64,000 nt of DNA from NCBI GenBank assembly GCA_022495005.1, contig JAGYXB010001065.1:1-64000 (forward strand). The letters run 5' to 3'. This document shows, one piece after another, positions 30,586 to 41,924 of the stretch (position 1 is its first letter; each line of letters begins with the position of its first letter). The position numbers were made by a program, and so were the translations under genes. The stretch comes from Rhyacophila brunnea (Eukaryota; Arthropoda; Insecta; Trichoptera; Rhyacophilidae). The notes under the pieces are model-generated. The model worked only from the letters and a program-made list of their open reading frames with translations, was not told the DNA's origin and searched no databases.

Positions 30586-33500
30586 GTATTGGAGTCATTG
30601 TCATTTTTAGCTTATTCCGTACACGTATGACGGCATGGTGTCGACGACAAAAGCAGTCGGCATAATCACAATATGTTCATAGTCTAGACCAGTGACGTCC
30701 CTAGGGAAAGTGAAGTAAACTTAGAATGTCGTTCCTTTTAATTCTTATTTCAAAATTGTGAGCAGATTCTATTTTATTATTTATTTTCGACTATGTTAAA
30801 TAGATAAATAAACCAGAAATCTTTCAAATTGACACACGCATACACCACCTGCTGAGAATACTACTTTCAATCAGTGGCGGTGTTTGATACGTGGCGCTGA
30901 CAGGTTTGGAGGCACCCTTGTGAAGTTTTTGCCTGAGCGCCCCGCCCCCCTGGGTTCTTTTGTAAAATGCGATTTAAAAAGTTGTTTTTCTGGAGGCACC
31001 TATATGTATTAGCCCAAGGCCCCTTCAAGCGTTAATCCGGCCCTGCTTATATTAACAAGAAAAATATATTTTTTATTTAAAAATAAGACTGCAATAAAAA
31101 AGCTTTTTATAAAATATGCGGTCATTACATAAATTCATCTTACCATTATATATAAGTTTTATTAATTGAAATTGCGTTTACATGGTGGAGCTCCATTATA
31201 ATGGTTTTGAAATAAAGTTATTTTTGTTAATTCTACTTTATTGAGTCATTTATATTGACAGCTGTTTCAGGCTATAAATCCATCTTCAGAATGGTTATAG
31301 TCGACCGTTCCACAAATAGCCCGAAACACCTATCAACGTAAATAATTCAATTGAATTAGAATCAACAAAAATAACTTGGTTTTCCAAACCATTATTATTT
31401 TTATAGTTACAATGTAATTAAATCAGATCTCTAGAATGTTAAAGTAAGTTTTTTTAATAATTTATTGCAATTATGTAAATTTAAAAAAAAAATGATTTTT
31501 ATCAAATACAAAAGTGTGTATAATGAGATCTTTTTTATTTATATCGAATCATGCTACAATATTGTGTTAATACCAAAGGTCTATTTGATATAAATACACA
31601 TAAAACTATTTGATACACACATGTAAATGGTTGGGGCAACTTCCTTATTGTTGGCACTGCATTAAAAAATCGGAAGAAATATGTAACACTGTAGCCGAAG
31701 GAGCTGGAGGTAACCTTCGATCAGTTAATGGTGAATCAAACAGGTATTTTAGTCATAGGCTGTGACTGGTCAAGGTGGCATTCAACCATCTCTTTTCAAT
31801 TTTAACACTAATTTAATAATGACACTGACATGTTTAGTTACAAGATAAGTGTTCATTAAAACTTATTACAAATGTATTTATTCCTAGGGGAAGATACATT
31901 TACCTGACATACCATTTAGCACCGAGACATGGGTAACACTCATCGAACAATTCTTAATGTTGACACTCATCGTGGGGCGTTGGTTGCTACCAAAGGGAGA
32001 TCTAACCCGTGACCAGTTAAGTCAACTACTCCTGGTATACATTGGTTGGTATAATAAATCATTGATGTTATGAAAATATGGAGATTATAATATAATATGT
32101 TATATAGTACCTTCAGGTCAATTAATAATTCAATACTAGAATCTCTTCATTGGAATTTCGTTTAGGGCAAGTCCGCAGCACAAATGAATTGATAATGCAG
32201 TCACTTTTTCCATAACATTACATACGATGATTCGACACTTTTGAAAAAAAATAAATAGTAGGTAGATCAATGTAATAGGCTTAAATTCCCTGACAAATGA
32301 TTTAGTAGTTTATTATGTTTGAGACTTTCAAGGTTGTTTTTTAACGTAATAGATTCTTGGGTTTTCGCCGTGTGTACTTCTTCCTTCTTCGCTCGACGTA
32401 ACAGGACACAAATTTGACTTTCAATCCAAGATACTGTACTGGGTCGGAATAAGGGATATTTCTCACAATTCGTAATGGAGGCCATCAAAATCCATAGAAA
32501 CCTTAAAAATATTATTAGGGATGATGGGTTACAGTTAAAAACGTCATGGCTTCCGCAAATCAGCCGATCAGCAAAATTCAATATTCGATCCGGTATCTCT
32601 GGTTGTAACGATTGACACATTGCTTTGAGCAATGTTTGCTCTTAGTTAATTAGATTCCTTTAGGCATTCTTAGAGCGACGTTTGCATTCATACACCTACA
32701 CTACACTTCATCATAAAGCATTTCTCTTGCCTCTGTAACAAGCCTGAAACGTCGAGGAAGGAAGGAAGCAGTACACACGGTGGAATCCCAAGAATCTATT
32801 ACGATTTAGTAGTATTTTTGTCTAGAAAAACTCAATCTGAGACTTAAAGTCTAGTCTCTGCTACAATTTCATTTCTTATATTTTTTTTTTTTTCAATATT
32901 CATGGCAACATAACACCGATTATTATATTTAAAGATTTTATAAGTCAATGATTAACTATAGGTATATCTCTTTATGAAAATGTTCAGGTACATTATTAAG
33001 TACAGTTCTTTATAATAAATAGAAATGATTGATTCCTAATGGTTTTCTCTTGACTCTTAAATCAAATATGTATATATAGTAGAATCTCTCTCAAACAACA
33101 CTACATCAAATCTGAATGCCTCAGTTTACCAGAATGTATTGAAAACTTGAAAATAAAAAAACGTGTGTGTTACAAATATATAACACACACTTTTTCAACA
33201 AATAAACTTTTATGATAATAATATGTATTTCTTTCCTAAATATGAATTTAAAAAATCAGTTAAGTTGTGTTAAAAAAGGCAAAAGCGAAAACTGCTGACA
33301 GTAAGTATTAGTGCGGCCATAACAAAAAAATGCAAGAGTAAACACGTATTATCATGCAAATTGCAAGATTGCATGCATGAATTAAAAAAATCATGTGACA
33401 ATTGGATCATGCAATATCTGCGCCGGCGAAGTAGAACGATAGTAATGAACCTGCCGGTGAAAAAACAAACTACACCACACAGAGACTCATTTTGAGGTTA

Positions 33501-36500
33501 TCTGATTTTCACGACCTGTCAAATAGTGCCATAAAATGACAACACCGTATCTCGCCTACTCTTGAAGAATGAGATTGGTGAAACAGACAGCACTTTTACG
33601 TGTTAACAGTTTTTATAGCGATAGTTTAAAATATACACTATTGGTGCCATTAAATCCATGCACATGTATCGTGAGTCACAAGACGTTATCACCCGCTTCA
33701 GATAGTGAGATTCCACTGTCATCAAAGACTGTCAATAAATGAGAGTTTTTGTGTATTGATTTTTTCCGTCATATAAATGTATAGCAGTGGAGTGCGCTCC
33801 ACAGAGCATCCTCAGAAATATTACTATAAATAATATTATGCATTTATAGCACAATTGTATGGTAATTTTAGATAGACTATGCTGCTTCGAATGGGTCTAT
33901 AATTTTTACGTTGCTTGTGACTTGATTGATATTATCGACATATAATGAATATTATGGAAATGTTTAGAATATCGCAGAGCGACCACTCTAATAAATCATA
34001 TCATACTACTTCCATTCTATGTAGCAAATAGTAGGTAAATATTATGTAATTTTAAAACAACATCCCTACAATCAAAAGCCACTGGTACATAGATATCTAC
34101 AAACATCATAACAAAAAAAAATTGGTAAAGAATCCATTATTAATTATTGTTTCCTTTCTTCCTGGGATTCCAGAATTGAAAAAAATGTTAATCCCACAAT
34201 ACATTGAAGAACATCATACATAATTAAATACAACGGATATTTCTTTGCAGGAACAGCAGCTGATATCATCGAGTTTTTTGACTCCTTCAAGGACGATAAG
34301 ATTGTATCGGAGCCATTACTCGTGTTATTGACGCTGGCAATTTGGTCATGGAGTTTGCTGCAATTTACCGTTGTCCTGACTGCAACCAAATCGAGGAAAT
34401 CTCGGGCAAGTGCAAACGGCAGCATAGCTAAAACGTATGTTATTTAAACAAAAATTTTATTCTATCCCTATCAAACAATAACATATAATAACAATCATTG
34501 GCTAAGCCTCATTACTAATAAATGATGAATGTGGTGAAAAAATGTACTCCACATTGCAGAAAAAAGTTTTTGGCCTATTCTGCTAACATGTCCACATCAA
34601 TATATATATTTTTTTAAATTATTATCCATGAACTTTTTTGGTCGTACAAGTCGGTTGTTAGTAATTTTTAACAATCACAAACACCCAGGTTTTGAGTAGA
34701 TCACATAAATATATTGTGTCTTTACCGGGAATCGAACTCGGAGCTCCCGAATGGAAGGCCAGCACCTTACACCATTGCGCCACGAGAGTCGGCTATCCAC
34801 ATTAATATTGAGATTTATATGAAAGGGTGTGTCAACGTATTGGTACAATTAATTTTATAAAACATTCATTTAACCCAGGTATGTAATTAAATACTGCAGA
34901 GCAACACAAAGTGAATAAGTAGAATATTCAAGTAAGCAACGCAGTGATCACAGCAAACAAGGGATTTATCAAAATCTTTTTGGCAATACAAACCTTAGCT
35001 TCCTCCATCCAGTGCTACCCCCACCGTTTTCCAATGGAAGTTTGAAAACAAGTTTATACCTACGCCTATTAAATATTATATTATGCTGTTCATCATCCTC
35101 CTAACCACAGTATAATATTATTATTGTAATCTCTTTCAACCTAGTTTTCATTTCGTTTCAGTACCTAGTATTAATTATTATTAGTCATAGATAAAACATT
35201 ATTTTTAACCAGTGATTGTTGATACCATATTGTATAACATAAAGTATGTCTAAAGAACTATCAATTAATTACTTTTAATTACTCTTTCACAAAAATAATA
35301 AAACAAGATATTGCCATCTCGTGCGTAATTATATCTATTAACAAAAGTTGTTAATTATAATTATTTCCTTATGTTAATAATTGATTGATGTAACTAACAC
35401 TTTACTTTTGCTGTGCGCATTTTGTAATAAAAATATTTACCTTCTTTCTCTATAGGTGGGTTCATATTATAATTATTATTACTCAAAATAAATTCAATTA
35501 CTGTATTACCATACGTCATTCACAAAAATAAGTGTATTTAAATTAACTGTCAACTATAAGTTAAAGCAGTGATGTCTAACCTTTCTGTCACCAAGAATTA
35601 CTGTGATCATCCTGAACTCAATAGGTACTCTTTTATTCCAGATTGCTAAAAAATAAGAAATGAAAAATATGGATTTGTTGCGCGAGTATATTAAATTTAT
35701 TGTATGTTTTGTTAATCATCCCCCAACAAGATTGCACTCCTGGCGCTATTTTTTGTGTAGAGTCGAGTTTATGAGAAAATTTAATATAAAATAGTGTCTT
35801 TTCACTAATTTATTCAAATGTAAATAAGTAATAATGTATGTAGTTTATTTTTTTGAAAGCCGACGAGCTACGAGCTATTTATTAATGCCACAATAATTCA
35901 AATCGATTTGTTGTTCAAATAAAAATTGGGCACATGGTAAGTTTATATGATTTCAATGGTGACTAAGGCCTTTCTATGATAATATTTGATTATAAACCTC
36001 TTGTTTCAAATATAATATGGAAAATGTTGGCGCCGTCAAGTGGTGAAATAAAAAATAAATCCACAATTCCTTAGCGCGTTGCAAAACCGAATAACTGTGA
36101 TCTAGGAGCCATTCATTTCAGTATGTGAGATTATTTGCTTTTTTCAAAGCCATCAATGACATGTGCGAACTCTGATTTTATATTGCTTGTGATTTTTTAA
36201 ACTTATAGATGTCGTATCAATCGCAATATCATAATATCATCCATGGTAAGACAAAAGTGGGTTATTGTTTATTTGTAATTTTATTTTGTTGTCATATATT
36301 ATTTAGGAACTACCCTGCCAAAAATGGTTATAACTTTGTCATGTAACATTGTTGACACACTTTTGAGACGTTGAGGGCAACATTCCAAATAAACAAACCT
36401 TGTATCTCATTTTGGCCATATTAATGCTGTTTGGCTTAGCAACCCTCGATATTATATGGATCAGTTACTTTCGTAAGTAAGGTTTCGTAAGAATCTTAAG

Positions 36501-39500
36501 TATAACTTTACCATTGAAGTGGATGCTGTTCTTTTGGTTATGCATCATTTACCACCCTCCTGTGTGATATTTGTATATAATTGGATTACAATGTCAATTC
36601 CACTGATACATACTGAAAAGTAATTCTAAATCTTTATTTTTTTGTAGGGCAACAACTGAAACATGCTGCTGTTCAATTGATGTTTGCGCAATCATGATGA
36701 ATATTGCACTGCAGGATGCACCGTTCCTCGCATTCCGGCTACTTATTATCGTCCATTACAGGATTGTTAGCTACATGAATGTGTTTTTTACATGTAAAAA
36801 TACTCTGGTACTTGTTTATTACTTAGCTGTTTGTAATTAAATATAATCTGAGTTCTACAAATTTAGATTCCTTTTCATTATGCGACTGTCAAATAGTAGA
36901 AAGCGGTAGAAACATTTTTTTAAACAATATAAACAAATGTAGTTTCATGTTAAAATATAATGTATCTTTATCTGTTGTTTTTCAATTTGCTGTCAGTCGT
37001 TTAGTGCAAAATACCTGAATTTGCAATAGATACTGTCGTTCATAATATGTGATATCACATTCTTGGGAGGGGGGGGGTCTGGAAAATGTGACATAAAACC
37101 AACAAAATATGAACTATTCAAAGATGACATACTGAATCATTTTCAACAAATTTATTTTTAATAAATTAAGTATACCTAATAAAAAAATAATAAATTTAGA
37201 CAAGTCGCGAGCCTAATACTACAAGTTCTAAGAGTTCATCCTTGAAAAAACAAACCCAACAATGAAGTAGTATTCTAAGCTGTCTCATTGTAACTTTTGT
37301 TTCTCCAAGGACAAACACTTAGAACCTTGTAGTTCTCCACTCGCGAAGTGGGTTAAATATTTTGTGATGAATTGTGATAATGATTTGGTGTGTCAAAAAT
37401 ACCTCAAAACGTGTGATATCATATGGGGACTCCTTATTGGCAAGGTAATACATTTTCATAGGCAAACATATTGGTAGGTAATTATTACTATCTTACACTT
37501 TTGAAAAAAAAAACAAAAATAGTGTACTTCAGAAGAACTAGTTACTACCTAGATGGTTCCTTGTATCTTCCATGCCATTTAGATAAGTAATATAAGTTGA
37601 AAAATGTTTAGTGCTCTGAAGCAAAATGAAAATCTGTTCAGAGCACATGGTAAAAGTTCATTTGTAGTCATATCAAAATACGTGTAAAATATATATTTAT
37701 TTGAAAAATAATATTCTTCCATTTTGGTAAAAAAGTAGGTATTGTATACATGAATTTCAATAAAATTACAATTATCTGGAAACTATTGTCTGTGGACAAA
37801 CATAATCATGGTATACTTTTATCTCCTTATCAGCGACGTCCCTATGGAAAGAGCCGCCCTTAAGCAATGTCTTCTTCTGCCATTTTGAAACCTAAATGTT
37901 ATCTTAATTCATTATCTTTCTACGATGAGTTAATGCTTACTTTTTTCATATCGGGCAAATATGAGTGTATTAAAATTTTGATTAACATATTCACCGTTTC
38001 TTAAAATTTGAATATATTTATTGAAGGCGAAAAAATTATCTATTTTCACAAAACTTGTTCTAAAAATTATGATTATTTGCATTTCTCTCCATAATTCGCC
38101 GCCCCTATGAAGTGCATGACCTCACTGGACGGGACGGGACGTCACTGCTGTTCATAATATCATATTTATTGATTAGATACAACAATATATTGTATTGATT
38201 AGATACAACTTGCACATTGTGATTCTGAATATTATGTAACTATATAGGGCCTGTACACGTGCATGTATTTACTTGGACCAATAGTGTGTATTTTAAACTA
38301 TCGCAATAATAACTGTTTACACGTAAAAGTGCTGACTGTCTCGCCAATCTCATAACATTTGACAAGTCGTGAAAATCTGTTAACCTCAAAACGAGTCTCT
38401 GTGCGGTGTAGTTCGTTTTTTTACTGGTAGATTCGAAATTGAAAGATTGAAAATTCAGGAGTTTCTGAACTTTTTTGATTCAAGCATGCAATCTTGCAAT
38501 TTGCATGATAATACGTGGTTATATGTGCATTTTTTTGTTATGGCCGTGATAATACGTACTGTCAGCAGTAAATCCATGCGCGTGTAAACGGGGTAATAGT
38601 ACGACTTCTATATTCTGTGTGACATCACAGTGGGAATCTGGGTAATTATAGATGCCCTGTCCTTTCATTTTACGTATAGAGCTGTGATGTATCTGCCAGA
38701 ATAATACAAGTCATACTGTAGTATTATTATTGTGTGTATGGAATATAAAGAAGACAATTGTTTTTAGGTAATTCTTCTACAAATTTATAGATTGTATGTT
38801 GTACATTCAGAAACAAACAAAGCCAAAAATGCTAAAGGAAATAAAAAAGGCGACAACAAATCTAAGCAGGATCATAAACGAAAAAAGAATATGAAGGGAT
38901 CTAATCAGAGGAAGAAAGTGAAAATGGTTAACTGTGATATGGGCGACTATAATATTGGAAATATTGCTATCATATCGAACCCAGCTGATATTCATAAACT
39001 GAATAAAAACAAAGATGTGAAATTACGGTAACTATCTTATAATTTAATGTAATGGGTGTGTTAAATCTATTTTAGAATGTCTTGCATAAAGTGGCGTAAC
39101 CCACAAAAATGTCTAAATGGAGTTAACATTTAGATTTGGTTAGATTAGGTTCCCCTTTACCTCTGATTCCTCTTCCAATGGTTAACTCCGTTTAGACATT
39201 TTTGTGGGTTACGCCACTTGTGCTCTGACCGCCTCATATTATGTATCTATTTCCTATAATAGTTACTGAAATATGAAGTGTTAAATAAATTAATAAGGAT
39301 AAAGTTAATATTAGTGAGGGATTAATTATTGTGGTAAAGGTCATTCCAAATGTTGAGGCTACCATGGGATAAATTCTGCTTGAGATCGGAACACGGGAAA
39401 ATTCTTTTAGATAGTTTCTTTGAAATATCGTATAAGTTGTTCATTTAATATTTTTATTAAAAGGGCTATCATTATGAAGAATAGAGATGGGCTTAATGAA

Positions 39501-41491
39501 TTGGATTTGGTACGAGCTTGGAAAGAAAATGAAAAAAGGCCAGAAAATGATGATGGAGATAGAAACAGTGATGACAACAGTAACAGGTATTGAACATATC
39601 AATGCTCAGATTTTAATCATTTCTAGTTTTTATACAGATATTTCAACTTTTAAAAGCTCAAGAGTAACAATATAAAGAGTGGGTATTGTTTGACTATATA
39701 AAGCCGTGTTTCTTGCATATAACATGCAGTCAAACCTCAATTTGATTATTATTAACTAAACAATGAATCGTTATACCATCATGTTGCTTCTCAGTACAGC
39801 TACCAAATTTAAAAACAACACAATTAACCATATTTTCTACTAAATTAGCTAAAACATGCTAGCAGTTTTTAAATGACTGTAGTCATTAAAACCAATATTT
39901 ACTGGAGACGTGTAAAAAATATATTTCATTCAGCCGTAGAAATTCTATCTTACTGCCGAATGCTTTCTCACTCGCACTTAAGGGTAGTTTTTGTTCAAAA
40001 GATATCAATTACACTGAACAGTATCTTGAAAATTCTACTTTTTCATGTAGGTATCTCAAGCTAAAACATAATTTTCCTCAAAATACTGACTGTGCGGTGG
40101 GTAGTTTCTGTTGAATGTCAATAATATGGTATTCAAATACATTTTTTTAATCAATATGTGCATTGAATGCACTACATGGACTTAATAGATTCAGGAAGCA
40201 AACGATCAAAGTATTTTAGAAATAATATCTATTGTGGTGAATACCAAATGATAACCGATTTTATGAATTAAATTATCATTAAGTACCTACTGAATCTCCT
40301 CAAAAGATTGATCCTCATAAAATTGACTGAAACACCTCCATACCGTGGAGCAGTGGCGAGGGATAGAGGTAGGTTGTTAAGATTCGTCATAAATAGTACA
40401 TACCAAACGTTATCAGTCATTCTCATTTGTTTTCATTGTTGTAAGAATACAATTTGCAGATGGTGCTGGTAAGTTTTCAAAATTCAACTAAACCCTGCCT
40501 AAATCAAACCATAATAGTTTAGGCATGCTATGGGCGATCCGACAAAAATTGAGCACACTTTTCAATCATACTTATTTGTTTCCGTTGAATTAAGAATATA
40601 TAATTTTACAGATGGTCTTAGTTAGTTTTTTAAACTTCATTAAGACCTGCTTAACCAAATCATAATCGATGAAAAATATTCATTTATCTATTTATCATGT
40701 ATGGTTTAATGGCATAATTTTAGATATTTTATAAATAAACGAATAATTTTTTACTACTATCTACTATGGCTTGGATTAGGCATGGTATAATTGAATTTTA
40801 AATACTAACAAACAATATCTACACATTGTAGTCTTAGTTCAATGAAAACGAATATGTTTGACTTACAAAGTTTAGTGCGTACTATTTATCTCGGATCTTA
40901 ACATCCTACCTACACACTTTTCCACTGCTGTGGAGGTCCATAACATGGTCCATTTTCGTGCAGTAACTGAAATTTATTTTTTGGTACACGATCAATAATT
41001 GATTGGTTGCCTATAATAAGTAGAATGTATTTAATCGTGTTTCTTCAAAATTATGGATTATGTATTAAGATAAAAATGTTCCTTTTGATTATTAAGTATG
41101 TACTTATAAGATTGTGCATATTTTTTATAGAAAAAAATCAAGAAATAGCCGAAAGGATACAGAAAATTCAACGGCAAGCTCACAAGCATCTGCATCTAAA
41201 TCAAAAAATAAATTAAGTCGGAACTCAGAATCTCGAAGTAAATCGAATGAGAAAAAAAAATCTGCGGAGGGTGAAAAGTCCAATGAAAATGATAACGGAA
41301 TAAGTGGAAAGCATTCTAAAAATGGACACGGAAAATCATCAAAAAAACAGGATGTAGAGATATACTCAGAAAATAGTGAATCCAACACAAATAGCGAGAA
41401 GGAAAATAGTAGGAAGCGGAAGCACAAGAAGAAATCTTCTAAAAAATACTCATCTGACAGTGACAATTCCTCTTCAGAAATGAGTGACTGA
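30426..41491 (+). CDS. Tmem26: TMEM26-like multi-pass membrane protein gene, seven exons, 5' exon missing
   Basis: Homologue of animal transmembrane protein 26, a multi-pass membrane protein of poorly known function. Exons: 30426-30585, 31888-32044, 34251-34434, 36648-36807, 38768-39027, 39464-39586, 41131-41491. Each has AG/GT borders and the codon phases join without a break into about 467 residues ending in TGA. Family marks in order: VPAIWLLELHK; LIVGRWLLPKGDLTRDQLSQ; GTAADIIEF across an exon join; LAIWSWSLLQF; QDAPFLAFRLLI; CKNTLVILLQIYRL across an exon join. All of these align with vertebrate TMEM26. The last two and a half exons code a long Lys/Ser/Asn/Glu-rich tail, unlike the short vertebrate tail and presumably cytoplasmic. 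The first visible exon starts inside a codon (needs TG from an upstream exon), and the N-terminal membrane segment was not found in the window. Introns are packed with mobile elements. Confidence 0.9.
30690..30720. repeat. Left end of the GACGTC hAT MITE in a TMEM26 intron
   Basis: CAGTGACGTCCCTAGGGAAA matches the left ends at 20922 and 37831. No right end was recognised nearby, so the copy is truncated or rearranged. Confidence 0.5.
30874..31054. repeat. Possible short hAT-like element in a TMEM26 intron
   Basis: Starts CAGTGGCGG and ends CCGGCCCTG, imperfect inverted ends. The flanks CTTTCAAT and CTTATATT agree at five of eight positions. The interior is GC-richer (GCGCCCCGCCCCCC). Confidence 0.35.
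31192..31398. repeat. Foldback element, copy A
   Basis: The left arm (AATGGTTTTGAAATAAAGTT, then GCTGTTTCAGGCTAT) pairs with the right arm (ATAGCCCGAAACACC, then AACTTGGTTTTCC) over about 80 bases. A related copy is at 44155-44333. Confidence 0.65.
31888..32044 (+). CDS. Tmem26: TMEM26-like gene, second visible exon
   Basis: Acceptor TTATTCCTAG, donor ATTG|GTTGGT. Codes the most conserved family block, LIVGRWLLPKGDLTRDQLSQ. Phase 0 in, 1 out. Confidence 0.92.
32267..32632 (-). pseudogene. 121-codon coding-like frame inside a TMEM26 intron
   Basis: A minus-strand open frame of protein-like composition (LQPEIPDRILNFADRLICG, then CVLLRRAKKEEVHTAKTQES) with no family I recognise. Its end is repeated in inverted orientation at 32746-32810 on the plus strand (RRGRKEAVHTVESQESIT). 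Two related coding segments therefore lie back to back, which is typical of transposon debris or a duplicated pseudogene. Confidence 0.35.
32746..32810 (+). repeat. Inverted partial copy of the coding segment at 32340-32400
   Basis: The base sequence CCCAAGAATCTATTACG and the preceding GTACACACGG match the minus strand of 32340-32400 with few changes. The reading frame is conserved too (KEAVHTVESQESIT against KEEVHTAKTQESIT). Confidence 0.55.
33292..33672 (-). mobile_element. MITE (family 3), copy A, inverted relative to copy B
   Basis: The minus strand matches 38247-38593 over most of its length (CAATAGTG, TTTTAAACTATCGC, ACGTAAAAGTGCTG, GCATGCAATCTTGCAATTTG, ACTGTCAGCAG). The end near 33292 lacks the terminal repeat seen in copy B. 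Lies in the second TMEM26 intron. Confidence 0.75.
34251..34434 (+). CDS. Tmem26: TMEM26-like gene, third visible exon
   Basis: Acceptor TTTCTTTGCAG, donor AAAAC|GTATGT. Codes GTAADIIEFFDSF (first Gly split with the previous exon) and the span LLTLAIWSWSLLQF. Confidence 0.92.
34610..34794 (-). mobile_element. tRNA-derived SINE
   Basis: On the minus strand the head starts near 34794 and carries an A-box-like TGGCGCAATGGTGTAAGG and a B-box-like GAGTTCGATTCCC, the internal RNA polymerase III promoter. A non-tRNA body runs toward 34610. The anticodon arm does not fold as a working tRNA, so it is a SINE, not a tRNA gene. It follows the third visible TMEM26 exon. Confidence 0.7.
34795..36647. other. 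TMEM26 intron sequence, nothing else recognised
   Basis: AT-rich. A possible hAT left end (CAGTGATGTCTAACC near 35567) has no partner. No coding block. Confidence 0.4.
36648..36807 (+). CDS. Tmem26: TMEM26-like gene, fourth visible exon
   Basis: Acceptor TTTTTTTGTAG, donor ACTCTG|GTACTT. Codes MMNIALQDAPFLAFRLLI and the next span. A Cys-rich stretch (CCCSIDVC) precedes it. Confidence 0.9.
37831..38147. mobile_element. hAT-type MITE, GACGTC family, 317 bp
   Basis: Left end CAGCGACGTCCCTATGG; right end read backwards CAGTGACGTCCCGTCCC. Flanks CTCCTTAT and CTGTTCAT agree at five of eight positions. Inside the fourth visible TMEM26 intron. Confidence 0.7.
38247..38593 (+). mobile_element. MITE (family 3), copy B, 347 bp
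   Basis: Ends GGGCCTGTACACGTGCATG and, from the right, CCCCGTTTACACGCGCATG, imperfect inverted repeats of about 26 bases. TA borders both sides, so a Tc1/mariner-type origin is possible. Partner of 33292-33672. Confidence 0.7.
38768..39027 (+). CDS. Tmem26: TMEM26-like gene, fifth visible exon
   Basis: Acceptor TTTTTAG, donor TTACG|GTAACT. Opens with VILLQIYRLYVV, the end of the last span, then becomes Lys/Asn-rich. No ATG is needed: this is an internal exon. Confidence 0.88.
39089..39219. mobile_element. 131-bp hairpin MITE in a TMEM26 intron
   Basis: The first 39 bases (AAGTGGCGTAACCCACAAAA, then ATGTCTAAATGGAGTTAAC) and the last 39 are reverse complements with one mismatch. Transcribed with the TMEM26 pre-mRNA this would form a strong hairpin. 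No target duplication is clear. Confidence 0.8.
39464..39586 (+). CDS. Tmem26: TMEM26-like gene, sixth visible exon
   Basis: Acceptor TTTTTATTAAAAG, donor AACAG|GTATTG. Codes DGLNELDLVRAWKENEKRPE and an Asp/Asn-rich end. Phase fits both neighbours (2 in, 2 out). Confidence 0.75.
40421..40690 (+). repeat. Diverged tandem duplication, unit about 155 bp
   Basis: Two successive stretches share TCATTTGTTT, AAGAATA, TTTGCAGATGG/TTTACAGATGG, GTTTT, CTTAA/CCTAAATCAAACCATAAT in the same order. It lies in the last TMEM26 intron. The exact ends are uncertain. Confidence 0.5.
41131..41491 (+). CDS. Tmem26: TMEM26-like gene, last exon
   Basis: Acceptor TTTTTTATAG; stop TGA at 41489-41491. Codes a low-complexity tail rich in Ser, Lys, Asn and Glu (for example SESRSKSNEKKKSAEGEK) with many possible phosphorylation sites, ending SSSEMSD. 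Confidence 0.8.
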
Positions 41492-41924
41492 CATTTTTGG
41501 AGAAACCTTCTGTTGTGTTTGTTGATTTTCTGCGCTGCATGCGTTTGTCTTTACTTCATATTTGACTCAGACATATTTAAGAGTCTAAAAATATAGCAAG
41601 AAATGACATAAAACCCATTTTTCTGAAAAAAGAATTCAGTTAAGTGTGAAGAACACAAGATGTATGAGCCAATTTATAGCTCTAAAATTGGCTGAAGAAA
41701 CAGTGGATTATGACATGATTGTCCATATAAATTCATACTGTTACATCCCCTTTTTTCTTTTAAGTAAAAAGTTAAGAGGGAACCATCTAACAAAAGCTCA
41801 AAAGAGACAAAAAATATTTTATTTATATATACAATTTAATAGGCTTATGCGTGGTCTATGTTTTTATTGTTAAATAATAGTCATTTCAGATGTATTATTA
41901 ATTTTAAGTTAATATCCACTATGC

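Noticed and set aside
34731..34794. A tRNA gene on the minus strand
   Set aside because: A- and B-box words are present, but the cloverleaf arms do not pair properly and a SINE body follows.
38807..38995. 62-codon minus-strand frame
   Set aside because: Antisense of the Lys-rich TMEM26 exon at 38768-39027.
39487..39675. 62-codon plus-strand frame starting MGLMNW
   Set aside because: It is the wrong frame of the TMEM26 exon 39464-39586; the phase-matched frame reads DGLNELDLVRAW.
41125..41466. 113-codon minus-strand frame rich in Phe and Ser
   Set aside because: Antisense of the Ser/Lys-rich last TMEM26 exon.
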